Assembly: GCF_000194985.1 (NCBI RefSeq)
Contig: NZ_GL878519.1
Span: 23,904 to 87,903 of the forward strand
Direction of reading: 5' to 3'
From: Dialister micraerophilus DSM 19965
Lineage (GTDB): Bacteria > Bacillota > Negativicutes > Veillonellales > Dialisteraceae
Length of the DNA: 64,000 bases
Positions 39,659-46,638 of this stretch are shown in pieces. Under the pieces are notes generated by a model. The model saw only the letters and a list, made by a program, of their open reading frames with translations, did no database searches and had not been told where the DNA came from. Made by a program: the position numbers and the translations under genes. The first letter of the stretch is position 1, and every line of letters starts with the position of its first letter.

Positions 39659-40912
39659 ATGACTGAAAATGAATTATTTTTAAATTTACAATCAGTTAAG
39701 CAAGCGTCTTTACAATTAATAAATCTTAGTGAAGTAAAGAAAAATAAAATACTTCAAGACATAGCGAAATTATTATTATTGAAAAAAGAAACTATATTAA
39801 GAGAAAATGCAAAAGATATAGAAAATGCAAAAATAAATGGATTATCGAATGCTATGATAGAAAGATTGGCATTAGATGATGCAAAACTTTTAGATATATC
39901 TATGAGCGTGAAAGCATTGATTAAATTACCCGATCCGTGTAAAAAAATTCGTGCACATAGTATTTTGAAAAACGGTATAGAACTTATAAAAACTACCGTT
40001 CCTTTTGGAGTTATTTCTATAATTTATGAATCACGTCCGAATGTAACAATAGATTCGGCAGCACTTTGTATAAAAAGCGGAAATGCATGTGTACTACGTG
40101 GAGGTAAAGAAGCTCATTATACGAATATAGCTTTAACTGAAATTTTACATGATGCATTAGTAAATCAAAATCTTTCAAAAAATATTGTGTATAGTTTGAC
40201 TGATTCAAATCGTAAACTTGTACCGATTATTTTAAAAGCTAAAAAATATATTGATTTAGTTATTCCGCGTGGAAGTAGTAATTTAATTAAATTTATTACG
40301 GAAAACAGTATTGTACCGGTTATAGAAACAGGTAGCGGTGTATGTCATACCTATGTAGATAGCGAAGCTGATTTGGAAAAAGCGGTAAAAATTATTATTA
40401 ATGCTAAAGTTCAGAGACCTTCGGTCTGTAATGCAATGGAAACTCTTTTAATACATAAAGACATTGCTGAAAAATTTATTAATAAAGTATTTCCTGAATT
40501 AATTAAAAATAATGTAGAAATAAGGGGAGATGAAACTTGTAAAAAGTTATATTCTTCAATTTCCGTTGCTACTGAAAAAGATTGGGAAACGGAATATAAC
40601 GATTTAATTTTATCGGTAAAAGTTGTAAAATCTATGAATGAAGCCATTGAACATATACAAAAATATACAACTCATCATTCAGAATGTATTGTTACTGAAA
40701 ATTTAGATAATGCAGCAAAGTTTATGAATAATATTGATGCTGCCGTTATATATATGAATGCTTCAACTAGATTTACAGATGGATTTCAATTTGGATTCGG
40801 ATCTGAAATAGGTATAAGTACTCAAAAGCTACATGTAAGAGGTCCTGTAGGACTAGAAGATTTAGTAACGTATAAATATAAAGTATTCGGCAACGGACAA
40901 ATACGAGAATGA
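39659..40912 (+). CDS. proA: Gamma-glutamyl phosphate reductase
   Basis: NADPH-dependent second step of proline synthesis. It shows PFGVISIIYESRPNVTIDSAALCIKSGNA (two blocks: GVISIIYESRPNVTIDSAAL and CIKSGNA), LVIPRGSSNLI, and the catalytic Cys region QRPSVCNAMETLLIH. 417 residues is standard. AAGGAG precedes the ATG. The stop codon overlaps the ATG of the next small frame (ATGA). Confidence 0.96.
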   Translation: MTENELFLNLQSVKQASLQLINLSEVKKNKILQDIAKLLLLKKETILRENAKDIENAKINGLSNAMIERLALDDAKLLDISMSVKALIKLPDPCKKIRAHSILKNGIELIKTTVPFGVISIIYESRPNVTIDSAALCIKSGNACVLRGGKEAHYTNIALTEILHDALVNQNLSKNIVYSLTDSNRKLVPIILKAKKYIDLVIPRGSSNLIKFITENSIVPVIETGSGVCHTYVDSEADLEKAVKIIINAKVQRPSVCNAMETLLIHKDIAEKFINKVFPELIKNNVEIRGDETCKKLYSSISVATEKDWETEYNDLILSVKVVKSMNEAIEHIQKYTTHHSECIVTENLDNAAKFMNNIDAAVIYMNASTRFTDGFQFGFGSEIGISTQKLHVRGPVGLEDLVTYKYKVFGNGQIRE

Positions 40913-41052
40913 AAATCAGTATTTTTACAAAAATAAAAAGTTTAATTTATTACTATATTAATACGGAAAAAGGAAAATTTGAATTATTTCATTATTTTCA
41001 GCTGTTTATTTACGGTAGTATAGTTGTAATTTTTATAGAAATGATTATTTAA
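40909..41052 (+). CDS. Small single-pass membrane protein (47 aa), unknown
   Basis: An unrecognised 47-residue frame fills the gap between proA and nadD. Its ATG overlaps the proA stop as ATGA, and its TAA ends two bases before the nadD ATG. The N-terminal third is basic (KISIFTKIKSL). The C-terminal part (LFIYGSIVVIFIEMII) is a membrane segment ending at the C-terminus. There is no clear ribosome site, so translation would depend on coupling. The exact fit between two genes is the main argument for it. Confidence 0.5.
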   Translation: MKISIFTKIKSLIYYYINTEKGKFELFHYFQLFIYGSIVVIFIEMII

Positions 41053-41054
41053 TT

Positions 41055-41657
41055 ATGGAAAAGCGAATAGGTATATTTGGAGGCTCATTTAATCCGATAC
41101 ATATAGGACATTTAATTATTGCAGAAGCCGCATGTCAAAAATTTAATCTTGAAAAAGTGATTTTTATTCCGTCAGGCGATACGCCAAACAAAAGTATGCA
41201 TAATATAAATAAATTTGTGAGATATGAAATGGTGAAGATTGCAATTGAAGATAATTATAAGTTTGATATTTCACCTATTGAAATTAATCGTAATGGGCCG
41301 TCATATACCGTTAATACAATACACGAATTAAAAGATATTATGAAAGAAAAATATAGAATATTTTTTATTGCGGGTTCCGATGCGATAGCAGATTTGCCTA
41401 ATTGGAAACATAATATGGAATTATTGACGTTATGTGATTTTATTTGCGTAGAACGTTCAGGCGATGAAAAATTGCTTTTAAAATCTATAATGTCTTTTGA
41501 TGAATTGGGAAAAACCAAAATACATAGATTAAAAATACCTAAAGTTGATATTTCATCAACAATTTTAAGAAATATGATAAAAGATAATCGTTCAGTAAAA
41601 TATTTTATACCTGATAAAGTAATTGAGATTATACATAAATTTAATTTATATAAGTAA
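41055..41657 (+). CDS. nadD: Nicotinate-nucleotide adenylyltransferase
   Basis: Forms nicotinate adenine dinucleotide from NaMN and ATP. The nucleotidyltransferase start RIGIFGGSFNPIHIGHLI has the HxGH motif; PSYTVNTI and the late ISSTILRNMIKDNRSVKYFIP (two parts: ISSTILRNMIKD, RSVKYFIP) are conserved. 200 residues is typical. It is followed by yqeK after 16 bases, the usual pairing in Firmicutes. Confidence 0.95.
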   Translation: MEKRIGIFGGSFNPIHIGHLIIAEAACQKFNLEKVIFIPSGDTPNKSMHNINKFVRYEMVKIAIEDNYKFDISPIEINRNGPSYTVNTIHELKDIMKEKYRIFFIAGSDAIADLPNWKHNMELLTLCDFICVERSGDEKLLLKSIMSFDELGKTKIHRLKIPKVDISSTILRNMIKDNRSVKYFIPDKVIEIIHKFNLYK

Positions 41658-41673
41658 AAAGGGGATTTTTTCG

Positions 41674-42261
41674 TTGAATATAGATATTCAAAAAATACAA
41701 GAAAAATTGAAAACTAATTTATCTCATAAACGTTATATTCATTCAGTAGGGACGGCTGAAGTTGCAAAAAAATTAGCAATAAAATACAATGCAGATTCAG
41801 AAAAAGCTTATTTGGCCGGTTTATTACATGACAGTGCGAAAGAAATTTCATTGGAGAAAATGAATCAGTTAATTGATTCTAAAGGCATTGTTTTTAACGA
41901 TTTGGCAAGAAAGAGCAAAGCGATACTTCATGGACCGGCAGGAAGTATTTTAATCGAAGAGGAATATAATATTTTTGATGAAGAAATACAAAATGCAATA
42001 TTTTATCATACAACAGGAAAACCCGATATGAGTGTTTTAGAAAAAATTATATTTTTAGCTGATTATATTGAACCTTCAAGAGATTTTCCCGGAGTAGATG
42101 AATTAAGAAAAACAGCCGATCAAGATTTAAATAAAGCAGTAATTGCAGCATATAATTCAACAATAAAATTTTTACTGGATAAAAATGAATATATTTATGA
42201 ATTAACATTTTTTGGGAGAAATTATTTAATTTGTGAACAAGATGATAAATATAAAAAATAG
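41674..42261 (+). CDS. yqeK: YqeK family HD-domain Ap4A hydrolase
   Basis: HD-domain phosphohydrolase; YqeK proteins symmetrically cleave diadenosine tetraphosphate. The HD ligands are visible: KRYIHSVGTAEVA, the LLHDSAKEIS pair, and later LHGPAGSIL and LADYIEPSRDFPGVDELR. The start is placed at TTG 41674 because AAGGGGAT lies at about 41658-41665 and the longer frame has no ribosome site. 195 residues fits. Confidence 0.9.
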   Translation: MNIDIQKIQEKLKTNLSHKRYIHSVGTAEVAKKLAIKYNADSEKAYLAGLLHDSAKEISLEKMNQLIDSKGIVFNDLARKSKAILHGPAGSILIEEEYNIFDEEIQNAIFYHTTGKPDMSVLEKIIFLADYIEPSRDFPGVDELRKTADQDLNKAVIAAYNSTIKFLLDKNEYIYELTFFGRNYLICEQDDKYKK

Positions 42262-43132
42262 ACGTTTAAAAGAAAGAAAAAATAAAAGTAAAATTAAATA
42301 TAAAAAAATATTTATTTTTTTGTTATGCTTTATAATATTAATTTCAGGAATTTCTTTCGGTGTTTGGAAAGTAAAAGATAAATTATTTTTTTGGGAAAAA
42401 CAAACTGAAGAAAAGCCGGTTTATTATTTGTTAATAGGTGAAGATGAAAATAAAAATGCTGATGCCATAGCCGTTGTATCACTTATAGATAACTCGGATG
42501 GATTTACAATTATTTCATTTCCTCCAAACACAAAAATAAACAATACCAAAGAAGATAAAGATGTTTTATTAAAAGAAACATTAGTTGAAAATGGGGCAGA
42601 TGGAGTTAAATCTGCGATTGAAAATCTGTTGCATATTAAAATAGATAAATATGCTGTTTTTGATTATAATTCTTTTATTGAAAGTACGAAATTTTCAAAA
42701 AATTTTGATTTTTATGTCGAGAAACAGATGGAGCATACAAATTCAGAAGGAAATTATGATATTCAACTTAAACAAGGTTATCAACAATTAAGTAACTCCG
42801 AAATGTTGGCTTATATAAGATATATTGATGAACAAAATGAAATTGAGAGAATTCAGCACCAAGAAAGATTGGCAAAATCTTTAATAAGAAAATGTGGTAA
42901 TAATTTTTCATTTATAAATAAAATAGGAGCATATTATTTTTGGAAACCTAAAGAAAGTAATATTTCTTCGAAAGAAGCATCTGATTTGATATTGAAATTA
43001 ATTAATAGTAAAGAAGAAAATTCAAATTTTGTAATTCTTCCCGGTGAAGAACAATTAATTAATAAAAATAAAGTTTGGATTGTAAATCAAAATGAATTGC
43101 AAAAAACTATTGCATTGACTTTAAACAAATGA
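42242..43132 (+). CDS. Divergent LytR-CpsA-Psr (LCP) family protein
   Basis: Membrane-anchored LCP protein; the family transfers glycopolymers from lipid carriers to the cell wall. Residues about 20-45 form one membrane segment after a basic stretch. The extracytoplasmic LCP domain has YYLLIGEDENKNADAIAVV and an IRYIDEQNEIERIQHQERLA equivalent of the late RxxRQ region. The usual PRDTR motif reads PPNTK here, losing the key Arg, so activity is doubtful. ATG 42242 overlaps the yqeK end; a GTG nine bases upstream is possible. 296 residues. The position between yqeK and rsfS is usual. Confidence 0.75.
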   Translation: MINIKNRRLKERKNKSKIKYKKIFIFLLCFIILISGISFGVWKVKDKLFFWEKQTEEKPVYYLLIGEDENKNADAIAVVSLIDNSDGFTIISFPPNTKINNTKEDKDVLLKETLVENGADGVKSAIENLLHIKIDKYAVFDYNSFIESTKFSKNFDFYVEKQMEHTNSEGNYDIQLKQGYQQLSNSEMLAYIRYIDEQNEIERIQHQERLAKSLIRKCGNNFSFINKIGAYYFWKPKESNISSKEASDLILKLINSKEENSNFVILPGEEQLINKNKVWIVNQNELQKTIALTLNK

Positions 43133-43142
43133 GGGAGATTTT

Positions 43143-43496
43143 ATGAATCAAATTGTAGAAACTATATGTAAAGCACTTTCTGAAAAAAAGGGCTTGGATA
43201 TTAAAATTTTTCATGTTACCGATGTAACATCAATTGCTGATTATTTTATTGTTTGTACAAGTATGAATAAAAAACACGGACAATCTTTGGCAGATAATGT
43301 AGAAATAAAATTGCAAAATGACGGAATACATGCACTTCATAAAGAAGGGTATAAAGAGGGTGATTGGATTTTGATGGATTTCAGTAATGTGATTTTACAT
43401 ATTTTTTCATATGAAGAGAGACAAAGAGTACAATTGGATCAATTATGGCAAGATGCGCCTGTTGAAGTTTTTGAAGATAATGACGGTGTAAAATGA
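43143..43496 (+). CDS. rsfS: Ribosomal silencing factor RsfS
   Basis: Binds L14 on the 50S subunit and blocks joining in starved cells. Recognised by KKGLDIKIFHVTDVTSIADYFIVCT (two parts: KKGLDIKIFHVTDVTSIADY and FIVCT), KEGYKEGDWILMDF and VILHIFSYEER. 117 residues is normal. ATG has GGGAG upstream. It overlaps cvfB by four bases. Confidence 0.95.
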   Translation: MNQIVETICKALSEKKGLDIKIFHVTDVTSIADYFIVCTSMNKKHGQSLADNVEIKLQNDGIHALHKEGYKEGDWILMDFSNVILHIFSYEERQRVQLDQLWQDAPVEVFEDNDGVK

Positions 43497-44377
43497 ATGA
43501 TATAAATGATTTGAATAAACAAGACTCTATTAAGGAAAATTCTATAGCGTGTCTTGAGGTTGTAAGAAAAAGTGATTTTGGTGCTTTTTTATCAGCCGGA
43601 ACAGGAAATACATCGGATGATATTTTATTGCATAAAGGTCAACAAACTCGTGATGTTGAAATAGGAGAAAAAATAAAAGTTTTTATTTATAATGATAAAC
43701 ATCATAGATTAACTGCAAGTATGCATTTGCCACAGATTGAAATTAATGGAATAGGATATGTAGAAGTTATTTTAAAAACCAGATTCGGTGCTTTTGTAGA
43801 TGTGGGTACTGAAAGAGGAATTTTTCTTCCGTTTACAGAAACTGAAGGTAAGATTGAAGTAGGACAGAAAATTTGGGTAAAATTATATTTAGATAAAACA
43901 GGCAGATTGGCAACAACTATGCATGTAGATAAAGAAATTTTAAAAATTGCCTCAAAATGTTATGGTATTAAAGTTGGAGGTAAAGTTGAAGGTACTGTTT
44001 ATAATATTACCGAATCCGGTGCATTTATAATTACAAGGGAAAAGTGGATTGCATTTTTATATAAGGAAAATATGCCTAATGATTTAAAAATGGGACAAAA
44101 AATAATCGGTCGAGTAACATATATAAGAGATGATGGAAGATTAAATATTTCAATAAGACCGGTAAAAGAAAAAGCTATGAGCTTAGATGCGGAAAACATT
44201 TATGAATTTATGAAAAAAAATAACGGAGAAATGAAATTAACCGATAAAAGCAATCCTGTGATTATTAAATCAACTTTAGGAATAAGTAAAAGTGCATTTA
44301 AGCGTGCTATAGGGAATTTGCTGAAAGATAGAAAAATTATATTAAAAGAAGATAAAATTATTTTGTCGGATATGTAA
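43493..44377 (+). CDS. cvfB: CvfB family S1 RNA-binding protein
   Basis: Several S1-like OB domains followed by a winged-helix C-terminus, as in CvfB (YitL), a regulator of virulence-factor expression in Staphylococcus. The repeats are marked by KSDFGAFLSAG, KTRFGAFVDVGTERGIFLP and ITESGAFIITREKWIAFLY. The last 70 residues contain TLGISKSAFKRAIGNLLKDRKI. 294 residues is normal. The ATGA overlap with rsfS places it last in the obgE run, before a bidirectional terminator. Confidence 0.88.
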   Translation: MNDINDLNKQDSIKENSIACLEVVRKSDFGAFLSAGTGNTSDDILLHKGQQTRDVEIGEKIKVFIYNDKHHRLTASMHLPQIEINGIGYVEVILKTRFGAFVDVGTERGIFLPFTETEGKIEVGQKIWVKLYLDKTGRLATTMHVDKEILKIASKCYGIKVGGKVEGTVYNITESGAFIITREKWIAFLYKENMPNDLKMGQKIIGRVTYIRDDGRLNISIRPVKEKAMSLDAENIYEFMKKNNGEMKLTDKSNPVIIKSTLGISKSAFKRAIGNLLKDRKIILKEDKIILSDM

Positions 44378-44390
44378 AATCGGATATGTA

Positions 44391-44452
44391 AAAAAGCTTT
44401 TAATAGTAATGAGATTGAATTTATATCTCGTTTATACTATTAAAAGCTTTTT
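44391..44452. terminator. Bidirectional terminator between cvfB and lexA
   Basis: Perfect 18-base arms at 44391-44408 and 44435-44452 (AAAAAGCTTTTAATAGTA and its complement) plus inner pairing of GAGAT with ATCTC. With A-run and T-run on the two sides it serves both convergent genes and marks the strand switch. Confidence 0.85.
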
Positions 44453-44453
44453 A

Positions 44454-45083
44454 TTATATATTTCTATAAAGTCCGATTACTTTACCTCTTATAATTACAT
44501 TTCTTGAAATAATCGGTTCATAATTATCATTTTCAGGTTTAAGTAAGACATAATCCGTTTTTTTATAAAAACGTTTTACTGTAGCATCTTCATTATCTAC
44601 TAAAGCAACAACGATATCTCCATCATTTGCGGTATTTTGTTCAGAAACAATAAGATAATCACCTTCATTAATGCCTGCATTAATCATACTATCTCCACGA
44701 ACAACAAGTATAAAACAGTTTCCGTTACTTCCAATCATTTCAGCGGGTAATGGAAAAACTGTTTCAATATGTTCATCTGCAAAAACAGGTTCTCCGGCTC
44801 GTACTGAACCCACAACCGGCATCGGCAACATTTTTTTTGATTTCCATGATTCGTTATGATCTATCAGTTCAATAGCACGTGAACTTGAGGGGTTTCTTTT
44901 TATAACACCAAGTTCTTCCAAGCGTGTTAAATATCCATGTACTGTAGATGTAGATTTTAAACCTACAGCTTGACAAATTTCTCTTACAGTAGGAGGAAAA
45001 TTTGAGTCTTCAATTTTTTTTCGAATAAAGTCAAGTATACTTTGCTCACGAGAAGTAAGTTTGCGCATAGTTTTTGTATTCAC
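44454..45083 (-). CDS. lexA: LexA SOS repressor
   Basis: Represses DNA-damage genes until RecA-stimulated self-cleavage. The winged helix-turn-helix lies at about residues 28-55 (TVREICQAVGLKSTSTVHGY). The cleavage bond is A96-G97 in VRAGEP. The catalytic Ser is S132 (GDSM) and the Lys K170 (TVKRF). 209 residues is normal. The start is GTG 45083, five bases after AGGAGG; ATG 45068 is an alternative. LexA-like boxes overlap its own promoter, so it is autoregulated, and it faces a YneA-like gene. Confidence 0.96.
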   Translation of the reverse strand: MNTKTMRKLTSREQSILDFIRKKIEDSNFPPTVREICQAVGLKSTSTVHGYLTRLEELGVIKRNPSSSRAIELIDHNESWKSKKMLPMPVVGSVRAGEPVFADEHIETVFPLPAEMIGSNGNCFILVVRGDSMINAGINEGDYLIVSEQNTANDGDIVVALVDNEDATVKRFYKKTDYVLLKPENDNYEPIISRNVIIRGKVIGLYRNI

Positions 45084-45116
45084 AACGACCTCCTATATAA
45101 TTTACGTATATTAATA

Positions 45117-45145
45117 ATTATACTATAGTAAAAAAAATAATTCAA
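45117..45145 (-). promoter_or_regulatory. lexA: lexA promoter
   Basis: On the minus strand TTGAAT (45140-45145), 17-base spacer, TATAAT (45117-45122). The -35 overlaps LexA-like box 45144-45155. Confidence 0.8.
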
Positions 45146-45240
45146 ACACATGTTCCCGAACAAATATTTCAAAGCTCTTGACCAAACAAATATTCTGGTA
45201 TATAATAACTACAGAATATTTGTTCTGAGAAAATATGTTC
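45144..45240. promoter_or_regulatory. Cluster of five LexA-like operator boxes
   Basis: Five 12-base near-palindromes share a GAACAnATATTC / GAATATnTGTTC pattern: AAACACATGTTC (45144-45155), GAACAAATATTT (45158-45169), AAACAAATATTC (45184-45195), GAATATTTGTTC (45214-45225) and GAAAATATGTTC (45229-45240). Their half-sites resemble the Gram-positive LexA box GAAC-N4-GTTC. One covers the lexA -35, one fills the opposite promoter's spacer, and two lie just past that promoter's -10. Confidence 0.8.
45178..45206 (+). promoter_or_regulatory. Promoter of the YneA-like gene
   Basis: TTGACC (45178-45183), 17-base spacer, perfect TATAAT (45201-45206). The spacer begins with the LexA-like box 45184-45195. 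This strong promoter would be shut by LexA and opened on DNA damage. Confidence 0.8.
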
Positions 45241-45261
45241 TACTTGGAAGTGGTGAATTTC

Positions 45262-45513
45262 ATGAAAAAAATAATAGTTTTTTTATTAATAAGTATATGT
45301 TTTTATGGATTTATAGTTAATGCATCTACATTGCAAGAAAAGAAATACAAAGAAGTAATGATTGAAAAAAACGAAACTTTATGGGATGTAGCAAAACGTA
45401 ATGTGGGAACTGATAAGGATATAAGAAAGTATATATATGAAATACAGAAAATAAATAAAATAGAAGATCCGGGAAAGATAATTCCTGGTAAAATTATAAA
45501 ACTTCCTGAATAG
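45262..45513 (+). CDS. Small LysM protein, probable SOS cell-division inhibitor (YneA-like)
   Basis: An 83-residue exported or membrane-anchored protein. Residues 1-20 (MKKIIVFLLISICFYGFIVN) form a membrane/signal segment. The rest is one LysM peptidoglycan-binding domain (EKNETLWDVAKRNVG through IIPGKIIKLPE). The start is ATG 45262 behind GGAAGTGGTG. The frame stays open to 45235, but that would place codons inside a LexA box. B. subtilis YneA has the same build, size and place, divergent from lexA, and halts division during SOS. Function here is inferred from that parallel. Confidence 0.8.
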   Translation: MKKIIVFLLISICFYGFIVNASTLQEKKYKEVMIEKNETLWDVAKRNVGTDKDIRKYIYEIQKINKIEDPGKIIPGKIIKLPE

Positions 45514-45514
45514 T

Positions 45515-45572
45515 AAAAAGAACACTTGTTTGTTTGATTGCCGGTAGTGCTAAACAAACAAGTGTTCTTTTT
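45515..45572. terminator. 21-bp perfect inverted repeat, bidirectional terminator
   Basis: Arms of 21 bases at 45515-45535 and 45552-45572 (core GAACACTTGTTTGTTT) flank a 16-base centre. The outer A-run/T-run makes it a good terminator for both the LysM gene and the recombinase, whose stop codon lies in the right arm. The stem is unusually long, so a second role as a recombinase site is possible. Confidence 0.75.
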
Positions 45573-46554
45573 ATGTTTTGTTAAAAATAATGGAAATAGG
45601 ATTGTTAATAAATAAATCAGCTTCATTTATATAATGACGTACCATTTCAACAGAATGATGACGTGTTTGTTTCATTATTATTCGTTCTTCAATGCCGTTC
45701 ATTGCCGCAAATGTTGCAAAACCATGTCGTAAACTGTGAGCACCATATAATTCTTTTTGTAATCCTATTTTATTTACATATTTTTTTACAATTAAATTTA
45801 CACTTTTATCACTTAATGCATTATCAGATGTTTTTCCATTTTTCAGTAAACGACGAAACAAGGGTCCTTTAGTGATATGTGCTTCTTTTATCCATAATTT
45901 AAGAGCAGAAACGGCACACATATTTTTATCTTCAAGATAGGGTATGCCTATAGTTTGTCCGGATTTTTCTTGATCGGTTTTAGATTCTTTAACTATAATT
46001 ATAATACCTTGAGGAACAAATGTAATATCATTTAATTCTAAAGATGTTAATTCACTTCTTCTGAATGCACCCATAAAACCTAAAAGTAATATCGCTTTAT
46101 CTCTTATATCGGTTAAGCATGATAAATTCATTGTAACTATTATTTTTTTCAAGTCTTCCCAATAAAGAGGAGTTTTACCTTTTTGCCGTGTACCTTTTTT
46201 TCGATTGAGTCCTATTAAAGCTTCCTTTATAATCCAATTTTTACAGGGATTATTTACGTTTATTCCTGAAGCTATAGCAGCATTGTAATTTTCGGAGATT
46301 GCACTTACACGTCTTTTTATTGTTGATGATTTAGCATAATCAGCTAAATCATTTATATAATTAACAACAGTTTCCGAAGTTGCAGGAAAAGCAGAAAATT
46401 TATTATAAATACACCAATTGCAAAAGTCATCCCAATCTGATTCGTAAGCATTAATAGTATTTTCAGATTTTGTTTCTGAAAGTGTAGATAAGGATTTATT
46501 TGAAAGTAATGTACTGTTTATTATTTTTTTTAAATAGAAATGTTTGTTATTCAT
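45571..46554 (-). CDS. Tyrosine recombinase / integrase
   Basis: Site-specific recombinase of 327 residues. The SAM-like N-terminal DNA-binding domain covers about residues 30-120 (NTINAYESDWDDFCNWC). The catalytic set is complete: R165 (FRRSEL), Lys in KESKTDQ, H273-xx-R276 (HSLRHG), H300 and nucleophile Y308 (VRHYINEADLF). From memory, FRRSEL-SLELNDI and KTDQE-SGQTIGIPY resemble integrases of plasmids and accessory elements more than XerC/XerD. It stands alone, without excisionase, phage or transposon genes. Base composition matches the neighbours. Perfect inverted repeats flank it on both sides. Confidence 0.88.
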   Translation of the reverse strand: MNNKHFYLKKIINSTLLSNKSLSTLSETKSENTINAYESDWDDFCNWCIYNKFSAFPATSETVVNYINDLADYAKSSTIKRRVSAISENYNAAIASGINVNNPCKNWIIKEALIGLNRKKGTRQKGKTPLYWEDLKKIIVTMNLSCLTDIRDKAILLLGFMGAFRRSELTSLELNDITFVPQGIIIIVKESKTDQEKSGQTIGIPYLEDKNMCAVSALKLWIKEAHITKGPLFRRLLKNGKTSDNALSDKSVNLIVKKYVNKIGLQKELYGAHSLRHGFATFAAMNGIEERIIMKQTRHHSVEMVRHYINEADLFINNPISIIFNKT

Positions 46555-46571
46555 ATTTTTACCAAGTTATT

Positions 46572-46616
46572 GCACAATTAGTTCCGATAATTTAAGATTA
46601 TCGGAACTAATTGTGC
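46572..46616. repeat. 20-bp perfect inverted repeat upstream of the recombinase
   Basis: GCACAATTAGTTCCGATAAT (46572-46591) and its exact complement (46597-46616) around a 5-base centre. It lies between the mtaD stop and the recombinase start. On neither strand is it followed by a T-run, so it is a poor intrinsic terminator. A binding or crossover site for the adjacent recombinase, or an operator, is possible. Confidence 0.7.
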
Positions 46617-46638
46617 TTAGAAAGCAAATATTTTGACA

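Noticed and set aside
45235-45261. Upstream ATG as start of the LysM protein
   Set aside because: It overlaps a LexA box and lacks a ribosome site; ATG 45262 has one and gives a proper signal segment.
45515-45572. Inverted repeat as a chromosomal dif site
   Set aside because: Arms of 21 bases and a 16-base centre do not fit the 28-bp dif layout, and the A-run/T-run ends explain it as a bidirectional terminator.
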